From Lachnospiraceae bacterium (GTDB taxonomy: Bacteria > Bacillota > Clostridia > Lachnospirales > Lachnospiraceae), in contig JAFRYE010000005.1 of NCBI GenBank assembly GCA_017441265.1, positions 1-64,000 on the forward strand: DNA of 64,000 nucleotides. Direction: 5' to 3'. The notes under the pieces are model-generated. The model searched no databases. It saw nothing but the letters and a program-made list of their open reading frames with translations, and was not told the origin of the DNA. Both the position numbers and the translations under genes were made by a program. The first letter of the stretch is position 1. Each line of letters opens with the position of its first letter. This document shows, in pieces, positions 8,977-18,214 of this stretch.

Positions 8977-9737
8977 TATGCTTTGTCTCCGGATTCCCCT
9001 GATTCATCCAGGAAGGTTTGATAATGATCGCAGATTTCCTGTACGTTATATCCGCACTCAACCTGCTTTCCTTTATGAAGCCATAATACTTTCGTACACA
9101 GTTCCCGAACCTGTTCCAGAGAGTGTGATACCAGTATCGTCGTTGCGTCTCCGTTGATAATCTCACGCATCTTGGCTTCGCTTTTCTTTCGGAAAGCCCC
9201 GTCGCCGACGGATAAGACCTCATCGAGGATCAAGATATCCGGTTTCACCAAACAGGCGATCGAAAAAGCCAGTCTTGATTTCATTCCGGAGGAAAGCTGG
9301 CGGAACGGAAGGTCTTCAAATCCCTGTAATTCGGCAAAATCTATGATCTGGTCATACATTTCGTTTAGGAATTTCCTGGTGTAACCAAGCATTGCGCCTC
9401 GGAGAAATGTATTCTCGCGAACATTCAGATCGTTATCAAATCCGCTTGCGAGCTCAAGCAATGCAGCGATCTTACCTTCGCGATAAATGGTCCCTTCCGT
9501 AGGCACCATGATACCGGAAATCGCTTTCAGCAAAGTGGATTTGCCGGCGCCGTTCGTGCCGATAATACCCAGCATTTCGCCTCGCTCCAGAGTGAAATTG
9601 ATATTTCTGTCGGCCCAGAATTCGGTGACATGATAGTTTCCTGTCATTTTCCGAAGAACAAACTCTTTGAGACCGATTGCCTTAAAGTCTCCTGTTATGT
9701 AGCGGATGGAAACATTTTCAACTTTTAGTATGCTCAT
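8976..9737 (-). CDS. Polysaccharide/teichoic acid ABC exporter, ATP-binding subunit
   Basis: A 253-residue ATPase of the TagH/Wzt type. Walker A is GTNGAGKST, the signature is LSSGMKSRLAFS, and Walker B is PDILILDEVLSVGD with the family-typical SVGD after the catalytic Glu. The short N-terminal KVENVSIRY...LKEFVLRK region and the FWADRNINF stretch are typical of glycopolymer exporters. There is no C-terminal carbohydrate-binding domain of the Wzt(O9a) type, so export is likely coupled to synthesis without terminal-cap recognition. Its permease partner lies 12 bases upstream. Last gene of a six-gene (-) operon. Confidence 0.92.
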   Translation of the reverse strand: MSILKVENVSIRYITGDFKAIGLKEFVLRKMTGNYHVTEFWADRNINFTLERGEMLGIIGTNGAGKSTLLKAISGIMVPTEGTIYREGKIAALLELASGFDNDLNVRENTFLRGAMLGYTRKFLNEMYDQIIDFAELQGFEDLPFRQLSSGMKSRLAFSIACLVKPDILILDEVLSVGDGAFRKKSEAKMREIINGDATTILVSHSLEQVRELCTKVLWLHKGKQVECGYNVQEICDHYQTFLDESGESGDKA

Positions 9738-9749
9738 TTTTCACTTTCC

Positions 9750-10526
9750 TCACACGTGATACAGGAACTGATGATTGTATTTTTTGTAAATCCAACAGCC
9801 GAAACAAAAGACTGCAAGCGCCTCCGAGGCCAAAAGGAGATGATACTGCAGTGATGGTATGGATGCATTCAATACGATAAGTCGGAAGTAGCGTATATAG
9901 AGATAAATCGGGTTGATCAGGAAAATCTTCTGTACGGTCGGGCTGAAGCTGTCGAGTGTATAGAAAATTACGGATACGTACATCAATAGTTGAGTAAATA
10001 CAGTCCACAGGTATTGAATATCTCTGAAGAATACAAAGAGTGCCGACAAAACCAAACTGACGCCGACGTTGAATAATACAAGCAAAACGATCGGATACAG
10101 GAGCAAAACAAACCGCCATGTAAAATGAACATGGTCAAGTATACAGAAGACAAAAAACACGCTAAGTGTAAGACTGAAGTTAATCAGGCATTGAGCGTTT
10201 CTTGCAAATACAAAGAGATATTTCGGAACATTGATCTTCGTGAAAATGTTGGCATTGTTCAGAAGGGTACTCATTCCTTGCCGCGTTGATTCGCTGAAAT
10301 AGGAGAAGATCAGGTTTCCGCAAAAAAGGTAAGTTGTATAGTGAGGCATGTTGCGGCCGAAAAACTGAGTGAATACCAACCGCATGATCAGCAGAGTTAA
10401 CAGTGGGGAAAGTACACTCCAGGCCATGCCGAGCACGGTGCCCTTGTATTTTTTCTTGAAATCTCGCTTGACTAGTTCCTCAAAGAGAAACTGGTGTTTT
10501 TTGAAGTTTTTAATGAATTGTTTCAT
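9750..10526 (-). CDS. Polysaccharide/teichoic acid ABC exporter, permease subunit (ABC-2 type)
   Basis: A 258-residue membrane protein with six hydrophobic segments and the TagG/Wzm-type N-terminus: KRDFKKKYKGTVLGMAWSVL followed by PLLTLLIMRLVF. It pairs with the downstream ATPase to flip an undecaprenyl-pyrophosphate-linked polymer across the membrane. Codon use and composition are more AT-rich than the genes around murA/metK. It starts 66 bases after the LicD stop, with no terminator between, and belongs to the same operon. Confidence 0.9.
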   Translation of the reverse strand: MKQFIKNFKKHQFLFEELVKRDFKKKYKGTVLGMAWSVLSPLLTLLIMRLVFTQFFGRNMPHYTTYLFCGNLIFSYFSESTRQGMSTLLNNANIFTKINVPKYLFVFARNAQCLINFSLTLSVFFVFCILDHVHFTWRFVLLLYPIVLLVLFNVGVSLVLSALFVFFRDIQYLWTVFTQLLMYVSVIFYTLDSFSPTVQKIFLINPIYLYIRYFRLIVLNASIPSLQYHLLLASEALAVFCFGCWIYKKYNHQFLYHV

Positions 10527-10592
10527 GGTGTTTTGCGTTCCACTGATGTATTGGTGTGGCTGCGAATATTACAGCCTTGAGTTTCGAACGAT

Positions 10593-11429
10593 CTATTTAT
10601 CGTCAGCGACAGAGGTTGCATCATCGGATATGTATGCGGAAATGGAATGGGTGTGTCTTTCCGATTCCGGCGGCAATTCCATGTAATTCCCGTACAGATT
10701 GGATAAATAGTCGTGCCAGCAGGACATGGTTCGGAAAGTATGTCCTTCAAAGGTAACGTCACATCCGTCCTCAAACCCTTTTTTGGGCATTCTCTCTTTT
10801 GCTCCGTAAATACCGATTGTGATTATGCCCACATAGTCGGCAGTTTCCCAATCGGTTTTCTTCGCAAGTTCGTTAATTCGATTTATCCAGTGATCGGCGC
10901 CGCGCTTTTTCGCATAATAGACAGGTAGGATTTTCGCTAAAGCGCGTAGCTTTGTTCGTCCTTTTCCGGGGATGGATCTGCTTCGGTAAAGCGTGCGCCG
11001 CAGGTTTAACGTTTTCTTATAGATCTTTTTTACTTCGGCCGCGTCCGACGGGAGAGCGTCAACAGGCAGAACATCAATCCATACGGAAGGAGCATTTTGG
11101 TCTATTACGAATTCCTCGCTGTTGACGATACGAGTAGTGGTATCGACAATCTTGATGAACGGGCGGTACAGCGTTTTGTTTTCATAACAGAGGAGCTTGT
11201 AGTTATCAGGGAGTTCGTTTGCATACTCCAACAAGCGGTCGTAATCGCGTCTCGGCAAGCATACATCGATATCGTCATCCCAGGGGATAAAACCTTTGTG
11301 CCTTATCGCACCAAGCAAAGTTCCTCCGCAAAGATATAGTTTTAACTGATGGGCATCACAGATCCGCTGCAGGGCCAGCAGCATATTCAGTTCACAGGTT
11401 TTGATTTCTGCTAAAGATAGTTCTTTCAA
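10593..11429 (-). CDS. LicD family phosphotransferase (first copy in transcription-last position)
   Basis: LicD proteins attach phosphocholine or another phospho-alcohol/sugar-phosphate, from a CDP-activated donor, to cell-surface glycans. The signature is LYLCGGTLLGAIRHKGFIPWDDDIDV, a nucleotidyltransferase-fold active site with paired Asp. I choose a TTG start at 11429: it is preceded by GAGGAG at a good distance and overlaps the upstream epimerase stop (TTGA), whereas the longer frame from 11486 would overlap that gene by 60 bases. This gives 278 aa. A second LicD lies at the head of the same operon. The exact transferred group is unknown. Confidence 0.88.
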   Translation of the reverse strand: MKELSLAEIKTCELNMLLALQRICDAHQLKLYLCGGTLLGAIRHKGFIPWDDDIDVCLPRRDYDRLLEYANELPDNYKLLCYENKTLYRPFIKIVDTTTRIVNSEEFVIDQNAPSVWIDVLPVDALPSDAAEVKKIYKKTLNLRRTLYRSRSIPGKGRTKLRALAKILPVYYAKKRGADHWINRINELAKKTDWETADYVGIITIGIYGAKERMPKKGFEDGCDVTFEGHTFRTMSCWHDYLSNLYGNYMELPPESERHTHSISAYISDDATSVADDK

Positions 11430-12481
11430 CGTGTACTCCTCATAATCTCTATTGTTCTTTGTACTCCCCGCCGGATGTCGTAACACGGGGACCAGCCGAG
11501 GGAAACCAGCTTCTTGTTATCGAGCAGAGCTTTTGTTGCCTTGCTGTATCCGGAGGATTCCACAGAATCCGGGATATCAAACACAACATTTGTTCCGGAT
11601 ATGTCGGCAATTGTCTTGGCCAGTTCCAGAAGTGTAATGTTCGAGTTCATATCGGAGATGTTGTAGGCTTCTCCGTCATTGCCCTTTAATACGACAGTCA
11701 GGAACCCGCTTATTGCATCCGCGACATATGTAAAGGAATATAATTGCGTGCCTTTTGACTTGAGAACAATATCTTTTTTGTTCACGCCTTTGAAAATGAA
11801 TTGGCTTATTGCTTTGGTATCCGTTGAGAGAAGCGTCGGTCCGTAGGAACGTGTAAACCGGGGAACAACAATGTCGAGTTTTTTCTGAACACGGTATGCC
11901 TGGCATAATGCTTCTCCGCATCGTTTGCTTTCCGGGTATCCGGCGCGCAAGGTATTGGAGTCTATGTAGCCGCAGTAAGATTCTTCAAACAAATCTACAT
12001 CGCCGCGGTTCTCGCCGTACACTTCGTTGGAAGAAGCAAAGGCAAATCTGGCGGCACCGTGAGATACGGCGAAGTCGAGCATGTTTTGGAGTCCGATGAT
12101 GTTGGTCGTTATGGTTCCGATAGGGTCTGTAGCGTATTGGATCGGATGCGTGTTTGAGGCTAAATGGAAGACATAATCAACGTTGTCGAGTCTCTCGAGA
12201 ATAATCGGGGAATTAACATCGCAACGGCAAAAACGGAAGCGGTCGTTGTCCCACCATTTCGACAGGCGTTCTTTGGCTTTGCTCTCGTTTCGCCCGAGGG
12301 CATACACATGACAGTTGAGGCCTTGAAGGTTTTTGGTTAACAACACATCCACTAAAAAACTTCCGAGCAAACCGGTTGCTCCGGATAAAACGACAGTCTT
12401 TCCTTCTAACAATTCCCAGGGAAGGGAGGCGTCGGCAACGAGGTTGACGTCTTCGAGATACAGTTCATTTTCATAAAGCAT
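11426..12481 (-). CDS. NAD-dependent epimerase/dehydratase (extended SDR)
   Basis: A 351-residue extended short-chain dehydrogenase/reductase acting on a nucleotide sugar. The Rossmann motif is GATGLLGSFLVDVLL; the catalytic YxxxK is in GYPESKRCGEAL, preceded by FASSNEVYGENRGD; PRFTRSYGP is the substrate-binding region. It lies between the cytidylyltransferase and the second LicD, so it probably makes or modifies the activated sugar/alcohol transferred by LicD. A TarJ-like ribulose-5-phosphate reductase role is less likely because this is the SDR-epimerase fold. Substrate unknown. Confidence 0.88.
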   Translation of the reverse strand: MLYENELYLEDVNLVADASLPWELLEGKTVVLSGATGLLGSFLVDVLLTKNLQGLNCHVYALGRNESKAKERLSKWWDNDRFRFCRCDVNSPIILERLDNVDYVFHLASNTHPIQYATDPIGTITTNIIGLQNMLDFAVSHGAARFAFASSNEVYGENRGDVDLFEESYCGYIDSNTLRAGYPESKRCGEALCQAYRVQKKLDIVVPRFTRSYGPTLLSTDTKAISQFIFKGVNKKDIVLKSKGTQLYSFTYVADAISGFLTVVLKGNDGEAYNISDMNSNITLLELAKTIADISGTNVVFDIPDSVESSGYSKATKALLDNKKLVSLGWSPCYDIRRGVQRTIEIMRSTR

Positions 12482-12497
12482 ATCGATTCACCATTCC

Positions 12498-13214
12498 TTA
12501 CTTCAGCCAGTTATCTGTTTCGGATTTCAAATATGCCTTAAACAGTTCGAGATCGTCTTTTGTTGTGAGTTTAATATTCTTGTCGGATCCCGCTGCAAAG
12601 TATAGTCGCTCGCCCAATTCTACCATCATCGTGTTGGTGTATGAAGAGCCGTGGATTCCGATACCCTTCTCAAATGCGGTACGGTAGGAGCTTAGCAGCT
12701 TACCGAATTTATATGCCTGAGGCGTTGCAACACGACGAAGCGTTTCTCGCGGGATATATTTAACAGTGCTGATTTCGTCATCGATGATGAAGATCTGCTC
12801 ATTGTATGGCATGGAGGTAACCGCGTTGCCATATAATTGACATTTTACGATGACATCGGATAAAACGGTCTCATCTACAAGAGGACGGATACCGTCGTGA
12901 ATTATCGTGATGTCGTCATCGGAACAGATGCCTTCAAGGTGATAGACACCGTTGCGGATAGACTCCTGACCGGAGGCGCCTCCGGGAACGATCCATTTTA
13001 ATTTGTCTATGTTGAACTGTTTAGCGTATGCCCAAACGATATCCTGCCATCCTTCCAGACAAACGACCTCAATGGCGTCAATCTGAGGATGTTTTTGAAA
13101 ACCTTCAAGGGTATAGATCAGCACCGGTTTATCATAGACGTTTATGAATTGCTTGGGAATGTCCTGGCCCATTCTTTGGCCGGATCCCGCAGCGATTATT
13201 ATTGCTACATTCAT
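12498..13214 (-). CDS. IspD/TarI family cytidylyltransferase
   Basis: A 238-residue CTP-dependent cytidylyltransferase. AAGSGQRMGQDIPKQF is the CTP-binding loop, IHDGIRPLVD the central active-site motif, and ATPQAY and KLTTKDDLELF complete the family pattern. In isoprenoid synthesis this fold makes CDP-methylerythritol (IspD); in wall-polymer loci it makes CDP-ribitol (TarI). Being between two LicD genes and an SDR enzyme favours the second type of role, i.e. producing the CDP-activated donor for LicD. Its ATG overlaps the stop of the upstream LicD by 4 bases. A housekeeping IspD role cannot be ruled out by sequence alone. Confidence 0.88.
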   Translation of the reverse strand: MNVAIIIAAGSGQRMGQDIPKQFINVYDKPVLIYTLEGFQKHPQIDAIEVVCLEGWQDIVWAYAKQFNIDKLKWIVPGGASGQESIRNGVYHLEGICSDDDITIIHDGIRPLVDETVLSDVIVKCQLYGNAVTSMPYNEQIFIIDDEISTVKYIPRETLRRVATPQAYKFGKLLSSYRTAFEKGIGIHGSSYTNTMMVELGERLYFAAGSDKNIKLTTKDDLELFKAYLKSETDNWLK

Positions 13215-14143
13215 TTGCTTTTGCCTCCCTCAAGAATGTCTTCCGGAAACTTCAGTTCCAGTAACGCATGAGTTTCTCTCTTCTCCTTCGGCGGTATGGT
13301 CATATAGTCCGCGCCGTACAATTTCAAAAAGTAAGAGTGGTAGTCTTTGGCAACATTCCACTGATGCCCTTCAAAAGGCAGTTTGATTGTCTTCAGCATG
13401 CCCCGACGACGGTACAATTCACCGAAAAAGTGTTTTCGACCGCTGGGGATACAGACATACTTTGAGCGCCTGTTTTTGCATAGTCCGTAACAGCTGTTAG
13501 TGATGATCGCAAGCCGTTGTACGGACAGGAATGATAACAGAAAACCGATAAATGTCTTTATCTTAAAAACGAAGGCAGCGTCCGGCATCTGTTTTGCACA
13601 TTGCCGCATGAAGTCACGGTTTTTATAGAAGTTTCTGCAGGATAAAAGGAAGCCGAATCCCATACAGAACAAACCGTGTATGTTTCGTAAAATGGAGTTG
13701 TCAAAGGTGTTTTCAATGGCAAAGAGATCAATAGTAATGCCGCATTCTTTACTGTGCAGGTCTTCGCGTCCGCGAGCTACGCTGTTCCTCAGACGAATTT
13801 TGCTGGGGATGATCCCGTAGTCCGGATCATCATAAGTTTGAAAAATGTATTTGTCGCCGTATTTTTTCTGAATGCATTTTTTCAGTTTCTGAAGATCGGA
13901 AGAAAGGATGTTTATGTCGATATCGTCATCCCAAGGAATAAACCCTTTGTGTCTGACTGCGCCCAATGCGGTTCCGCCGGATAATTGATAATAGATACCG
14001 TTTTCGTCACAGGTTTCGATCACATCGGCAGCCATATCACACAGAACCTGTTGCAGTCGTTTTAATGTTTCGCCGGAGACCTCAACGAACTGCATTGCCT
14101 CCGTCGGTAAATGCTTAAACAACTCAAAAGTTGATAATTTCAT
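13211..14143 (-). CDS. LicD family phosphotransferase (operon-leading copy)
   Basis: A 310-residue LicD protein with the diagnostic stretch YYQLSGGTALGAVRHKGFIPWDDDID. The frame extends to 14194, but the ATG at 14143 follows GAGGAAAAACGC at good spacing, so I chose it. A TATAAT-containing promoter lies about 100 bases upstream. Its 3' end overlaps the cytidylyltransferase start by 4 bases. The middle of the protein is rich in Phe, Cys, Arg and Lys and diverges strongly from the second LicD, so these are not a recent duplication; they may add two different phospho-substituents. Confidence 0.88.
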   Translation of the reverse strand: MKLSTFELFKHLPTEAMQFVEVSGETLKRLQQVLCDMAADVIETCDENGIYYQLSGGTALGAVRHKGFIPWDDDIDINILSSDLQKLKKCIQKKYGDKYIFQTYDDPDYGIIPSKIRLRNSVARGREDLHSKECGITIDLFAIENTFDNSILRNIHGLFCMGFGFLLSCRNFYKNRDFMRQCAKQMPDAAFVFKIKTFIGFLLSFLSVQRLAIITNSCYGLCKNRRSKYVCIPSGRKHFFGELYRRRGMLKTIKLPFEGHQWNVAKDYHSYFLKLYGADYMTIPPKEKRETHALLELKFPEDILEGGKSK

Positions 14144-14239
14144 GCGTTTTTCCTCGATGAAAGAAGAGCGTTTCATATGTTTCTTTAAGCCCATAGAAGT
14201 GTTTAAATCCGTCGAATGATTGTCTTCTGTTATGCGCTA

Positions 14240-14268
14240 ATTATATCATAGTTTAAAAGTGATATCTA
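14240..14268 (-). promoter_or_regulatory. Probable promoter of the LicD/ABC export operon
   Basis: On the minus strand a perfect TATAAT (plus-strand 14240-14245) lies about 100 bases upstream of the LicD ATG. The -35 region is only weakly matched (AT-rich, TTATAG-like). The rest of the 14144-14436 gap holds this promoter and the terminator of the flippase gene; I see no gene there. Confidence 0.5.
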
Positions 14269-14373
14269 TAAATTTCTTTATGTCGTTCATAATGTGATCT
14301 GCGGTAGTCGGAAGCCAAAGCGGGTGCTGAGATTTCAGCCGGGCAGCCGCTCTTCGGGGAATTTCCCGACATA

Positions 14374-14405
14374 CAAAAACGGAGAGGGCAAGCAACCCTC
14401 TCCGT
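14374..14405 (-). terminator. Terminator of the flippase-like gene
   Basis: On the minus strand a 10-bp stem, ACGGAGAGGG/CCCTCTCCGT (plus coordinates 14379-14388 with 14396-14405), is followed by five T. It lies downstream of the gene ending at 14437. Confidence 0.85.
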
Positions 14406-14436
14406 GGAGTTTCTTTTAGTATTCCCATATGAGCGA

Positions 14437-15732
14437 TCAGCGTATCTTCTTTCCCCGTATCTTCTGCACCATGTAGATGGCAAGTACCGTGGCGCCGCAC
14501 AGCAGGATGCAGGCGTAGAAGGAGATCGCGCGGCTTAAGAGCGTGAGCTCGGTGGCGACGAAGTCCTGGCCGTTGTCGATGTAGCCGCTAAGGCCGTCGG
14601 AGAGCATCATGTCGATGACGCCCATGCCGCCCGGGATGGGCACGTAGGCTGCACCGAGGATGGTGTAGCTTTGGATGGCGAAGATGTCGACGGCATTTTT
14701 CACTTTACCGCCCATGGCGAGGTAGGCGAAGACCGTGACGGAAATCTGCGAGGCGCGCTGCAGGATATTGTAGATGAGCGCCCGAAGGAGCATGCGTTTC
14801 TTGCCGGCGGTCATTTCCGCGCAGAGGCGGTAGTTATTGAGCGACTCGCGAAGGCGCTCGGCGCGACGCTCGGGGTTGCGCACTAAGTGAAGCTTGGCCG
14901 CGAGGGGCAGAAGCTTGCAGGCGAGTTTACACAGGAGCTGGCCGCGCTGGATCAGAAGGACGAACATGAACGCGAGGCCGACCTGCACGACGACGCCGAT
15001 GATGATCATGATCCGGGACGGAACGCTGAACAAAAAGTACAGCGCGGGGCGGAAGAGGAAACAGCCGATGCCCAGGGCGATGATCGACAGCGCGTACAGG
15101 GCGAGACACACGAGGATCGTTACGGTGGTGACGCTGCCGGAGATTCCGCCGGAATGCATCATTATGTAAGCGGAGGCGGGCTGACCGCCGGTCGCAGACG
15201 GCGTGATCGCCGAAAAATAAATATCCGTGGCGGCGTAGGTGTAGTTGGCAAACAAACTTCGCCGGTAGCCGAGACCGCGCAAAATGGTCCGAAACGCCAG
15301 GGCTTCAAACCAGATGAAGCCGAGCATCGCGACGACCGCGCATGCCAGCCAACCTTTGTTGGAGTCGGCGAGGCGCTGCAGGAAGACTTGGAACGAAAAA
15401 TGCTTATTTTGCGATACAACGGCCCATATACTCAACAGTGCTATGCCGAAAGATAAGAAGATCCAAATGATGGTTTTGCGGCGGGAGCCGGTCTTCGGCG
15501 GCGTCGCCACGGGACAGGACACGCCGATGTCTTCGGATGTCGTCGGATCGTCCACGGAGGGGTCGGCCAGGATGGTCGCCTCGCCCTCGGTCAGGACGCC
15601 GACAGGCTCCAAAACGCCGTCAAACGCCTGGGCTTCCGCTGCCTCTTGCTGCGCGAGGCGCTTCGCCAATCGCTTGCGGTACAGGCGGGAGCCGGAAGAC
15701 GTGTCCGTTCGCTTGTTGTTGCGTTTTTTCAT
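14437..15732 (-). CDS. Flippase-like/lysylphosphatidylglycerol synthase transmembrane family protein
   Basis: A 431-residue protein of the PF03706-type membrane family (AglD/MprF N-terminal type). Residues 1-80 are hydrophilic and charged, rich in Arg and Lys at first and then acidic. About eight membrane segments follow, including the family region YAATDIYFSAITPSATGGQP and the late PIPGGMGVIDMMLS motif. Members are implicated in flipping lipids or lipid-linked sugars, or form the membrane half of aminoacyl-lipid synthases; the catalytic soluble half of MprF is absent here. It has its own terminator and is divergent in function from prfC next door. Exact lipid substrate unknown. Confidence 0.85.
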   Translation of the reverse strand: MKKRNNKRTDTSSGSRLYRKRLAKRLAQQEAAEAQAFDGVLEPVGVLTEGEATILADPSVDDPTTSEDIGVSCPVATPPKTGSRRKTIIWIFLSFGIALLSIWAVVSQNKHFSFQVFLQRLADSNKGWLACAVVAMLGFIWFEALAFRTILRGLGYRRSLFANYTYAATDIYFSAITPSATGGQPASAYIMMHSGGISGSVTTVTILVCLALYALSIIALGIGCFLFRPALYFLFSVPSRIMIIIGVVVQVGLAFMFVLLIQRGQLLCKLACKLLPLAAKLHLVRNPERRAERLRESLNNYRLCAEMTAGKKRMLLRALIYNILQRASQISVTVFAYLAMGGKVKNAVDIFAIQSYTILGAAYVPIPGGMGVIDMMLSDGLSGYIDNGQDFVATELTLLSRAISFYACILLCGATVLAIYMVQKIRGKKIR

Positions 15733-15799
15733 AAGTTGCTCGTTTCTGTGATAATCGAATTTTCCCCCAATAACACCGACGTACGGTGTACGCGCGCGC

Positions 15800-17392
15800 C
15801 TAGTCTACGCGGAATTCCGCGAGCTTCAGGCCTTTGTTTCGTTCCTGCACCATGCCTACCGACCACTGGTTGATGAACAGAAGAAGCGGGTTATCGTGCA
15901 GGTCTTTGATGCGCTTCATGTCGCTCGTTCCGACGATGTTCTCAACCGGGCACTCGTCGGGATTTTCCACCCAGCGGATGTGCTCGTACGGCAGCGGGTC
16001 GAGTTTGATCTCGACGTTGTATTCACTCTTTAAGCGGAACATGAGGACGTCAAACTGCAGCGTGCCGACCACGCCGACGATGATCTCCTCCATGCCCGTA
16101 TTGAATTCCTGGAAAATCTGGATGGCGCCTTCCTGCGCAATCTGCGTGACGCCCTTCATGAACTGCTTGCGCTTCATGGTATCGACCTGGCGCACTCTCG
16201 CAAAATGCTCCGGCGCAAAGGTCGGAATGCCCTCGTAGCGGAACTTGTCTCCGGAGGTGCACAGCGTGTCGCCGATGGCGAAGATGCCCGGGTCGAAGAG
16301 CCCGATGATATCGCCGGCGTACGCCTCCTCGACGATGTGGCGCTCGTCGGCCATCATTTGCGTCGACTGGGAGAGCTTGACCTTGCGGCCGCCCTGTACA
16401 TGGTTGACCTCCATGCCCGGGACGTATTTGCCCGAGCAGATGCGAAGGAACGCGATTCGGTCGCGATGCGCCTTGTTCATGTTCGCCTGAATCTTGAAGA
16501 CGAAGCCCGAAAAATCATCGCGGAACGGGTCGATCACGCCCTGGTCCGACTGTCTGGGCAGCGGGGAGGACGTCATTTTCAAAAAGTGCTTGAGGAAGGT
16601 CTCGACACCGAAGTTTGTGAGGGCACTTCCGAAAAATACGGGCGACAGCTCGCCGGCGTTCACAAGCTCCTGATCGAACTCGGCGTTGGCGCCGTCCAGG
16701 AGCTCAACATCTTCCAAAAGCTTGTCGTGGAAATCAAATCCGATGCGGTCGCGAAGTGCCGGATCGTCCACGCTCATGTACTCGGTCGCCACTTCCTTCT
16801 GACCGTTCATAGCGGCCGTGAAGAGCGCCACCTCGCGCGTCTCGCGGTCGTACACGCCCTTGAAACCCTTGCCGGAGCCGATGGGCCAGTTGATCGGGCA
16901 GGTCGCGATGCCGAGGACATTTTCAATGTCGCTCATGAGCTCATAGGGGTCGTTGGCCTCGCGGTCCATCTTGTTGATGAACGTAAAGATCGGGATGTGG
17001 CGCATGACGCAAACCTTGAAGAGCTTGATCGTCTGGCGCTCCACACCCTTGCTGGCGTCGATGACCATCACGGCGGAATCCGCTGCCATCAGCGTGCGGT
17101 ACGTGTCCTCCGAGAAATCCTCGTGTCCCGGCGTGTCCAATATGTTGATGCAATAGTTGTCGTAGTTAAACTGCAGCACGGACGAGGTGACACTGATGCC
17201 TCGTTCTTTCTCGATCTCCATCCAGTCCGAAACCGCGTGTCTTGCGGCCTTGCGGCCCTTGACGGAGCCGGCCAGGTTGATCGCGCCGCCGTAGAGCAAA
17301 AACTTCTCCGTGAGCGTCGTCTTACCGGCATCGGGGTGGGAAATGATCGCGAAAGTTCTGCGCTTGTTGATCTGTTCGTGTAAATCGGCCAT
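15800..17392 (-). CDS. prfC: Peptide chain release factor 3 (RF3)
   Basis: A 530-residue translational GTPase that recycles RF1/RF2 after termination. G1 is SHPDAGKTT, G2 falls in EKERGISVTSS, G3 is DTPGHEDFSEDT (typical of RF3/EF-G), and G4 is FINKMDR. RF3-specific features include the WPIGSGKGFKGVYDR segment and the C-terminal FRLKSEYNVEIKL region. The length is normal. It has a strong promoter directly upstream and no close partner. Confidence 0.96.
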   Translation of the reverse strand: MADLHEQINKRRTFAIISHPDAGKTTLTEKFLLYGGAINLAGSVKGRKAARHAVSDWMEIEKERGISVTSSVLQFNYDNYCINILDTPGHEDFSEDTYRTLMAADSAVMVIDASKGVERQTIKLFKVCVMRHIPIFTFINKMDREANDPYELMSDIENVLGIATCPINWPIGSGKGFKGVYDRETREVALFTAAMNGQKEVATEYMSVDDPALRDRIGFDFHDKLLEDVELLDGANAEFDQELVNAGELSPVFFGSALTNFGVETFLKHFLKMTSSPLPRQSDQGVIDPFRDDFSGFVFKIQANMNKAHRDRIAFLRICSGKYVPGMEVNHVQGGRKVKLSQSTQMMADERHIVEEAYAGDIIGLFDPGIFAIGDTLCTSGDKFRYEGIPTFAPEHFARVRQVDTMKRKQFMKGVTQIAQEGAIQIFQEFNTGMEEIIVGVVGTLQFDVLMFRLKSEYNVEIKLDPLPYEHIRWVENPDECPVENIVGTSDMKRIKDLHDNPLLLFINQWSVGMVQERNKGLKLAEFRVD

Positions 17393-17460
17393 TCCTGTAT
17401 TTCCTGAATCTTTCTGTCTGTATTTTCAACTTTGTTGATTACTGAGTCACATGCCATGAA

Positions 17461-17489
17461 AGTATACTATAGAATGCGGGCGATTGCAA
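17461..17489 (-). promoter_or_regulatory. Sigma70-type promoter of prfC
   Basis: On the minus strand: TTGCAA (plus 17484-17489), a 17-base spacer and TATACT (plus 17461-17466). About 60 bases of untranslated leader precede the prfC ATG. Confidence 0.8.
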
Positions 17490-17494
17490 GAAAA

Positions 17495-18214
17495 TTAGGA
17501 GCGTTTATACAGGTAACAATTGAAGATAAACGGATTGTTCCAATAGCCCTTCACTTCCGATTCCGTGAAGACGATATCGAGGTTGTGCTCCTCCGCATAT
17601 CGGATGAACACGTTTCTGTCGAAAAATAACTTGGGAAGGGAAGCGTATTTGGTTTCATAGTCGTCGATCGTCTTCTTGCGGAAGGCGATGTAATCATCGT
17701 AGGTGCTGATGTCGTGAATGTCCAGCAACCCGATGGAATACCGGGTCTTTTTCAGAAGAATGTCCAGCACCGCAAGAGCGTAATCGACGCTCTCGAAATA
17801 GCAGAAAACGCTGTTCGACAAGATGCTGTCGTACTGCGGAAGTTCGGGGCAGGTCAGCGCATCACCGCAGGTGATATCGGTGGATTTCAGTACCTTTTCG
17901 GCGATGGCGATCAGGCTCGGGGAATAGTCAATCCCCCCGCATTGAAAGCCGTCCCGTTCAAACAGATAAAGATTGGCGCCGCTTCCGCAGCCGAGCTCAT
18001 ACACGGACGCTCCTGCGGTGTCTCTGCCGGCAAACAAGGTCTGCTTCGTGGTCTCGTATTGATGATACAATTCCTCGGGCGAAATGTTGCCTCCCTGTGT
18101 GTCAAAGCCGTTGCTTCGCTTCAGCTCGACAAACACCTTCAGAGGATCTTCCTCCGCCAAAACGGATTCGTCAAACAGTCGATTGTCCCAGATTCGTTTC
18201 CAGTCATTTTTCAT
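17495..18214 (-). CDS. Class I SAM-dependent methyltransferase
   Basis: A 239-residue methyltransferase. Motif I is VYELGCGSGANLYLF, followed by the acidic residue at the end of strand 2 (GGIDYS) and motif II around ITCGDALTC. An N-terminal extension, WKRIWDNRLFDES, precedes the fold. Its start overlaps the end of the nucleotidyltransferase-aminotransferase gene by 11 bases, so it is the last gene of the surface-polymer operon that begins at 24194. It may methylate the amino-alcohol head group or sugar made by that operon, but the substrate cannot be read from sequence. Confidence 0.85.
   Translation of the reverse strand: MKNDWKRIWDNRLFDESVLAEEDPLKVFVELKRSNGFDTQGGNISPEELYHQYETTKQTLFAGRDTAGASVYELGCGSGANLYLFERDGFQCGGIDYSPSLIAIAEKVLKSTDITCGDALTCPELPQYDSILSNSVFCYFESVDYALAVLDILLKKTRYSIGLLDIHDISTYDDYIAFRKKTIDDYETKYASLPKLFFDRNVFIRYAEEHNLDIVFTESEVKGYWNNPFIFNCYLYKRS

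Noticed and set aside
12498..13214. Naming the cytidylyltransferase ispD outright
   Set aside because: IspD and TarI cannot be told apart by the visible motifs, and the LicD context favours a polymer role.
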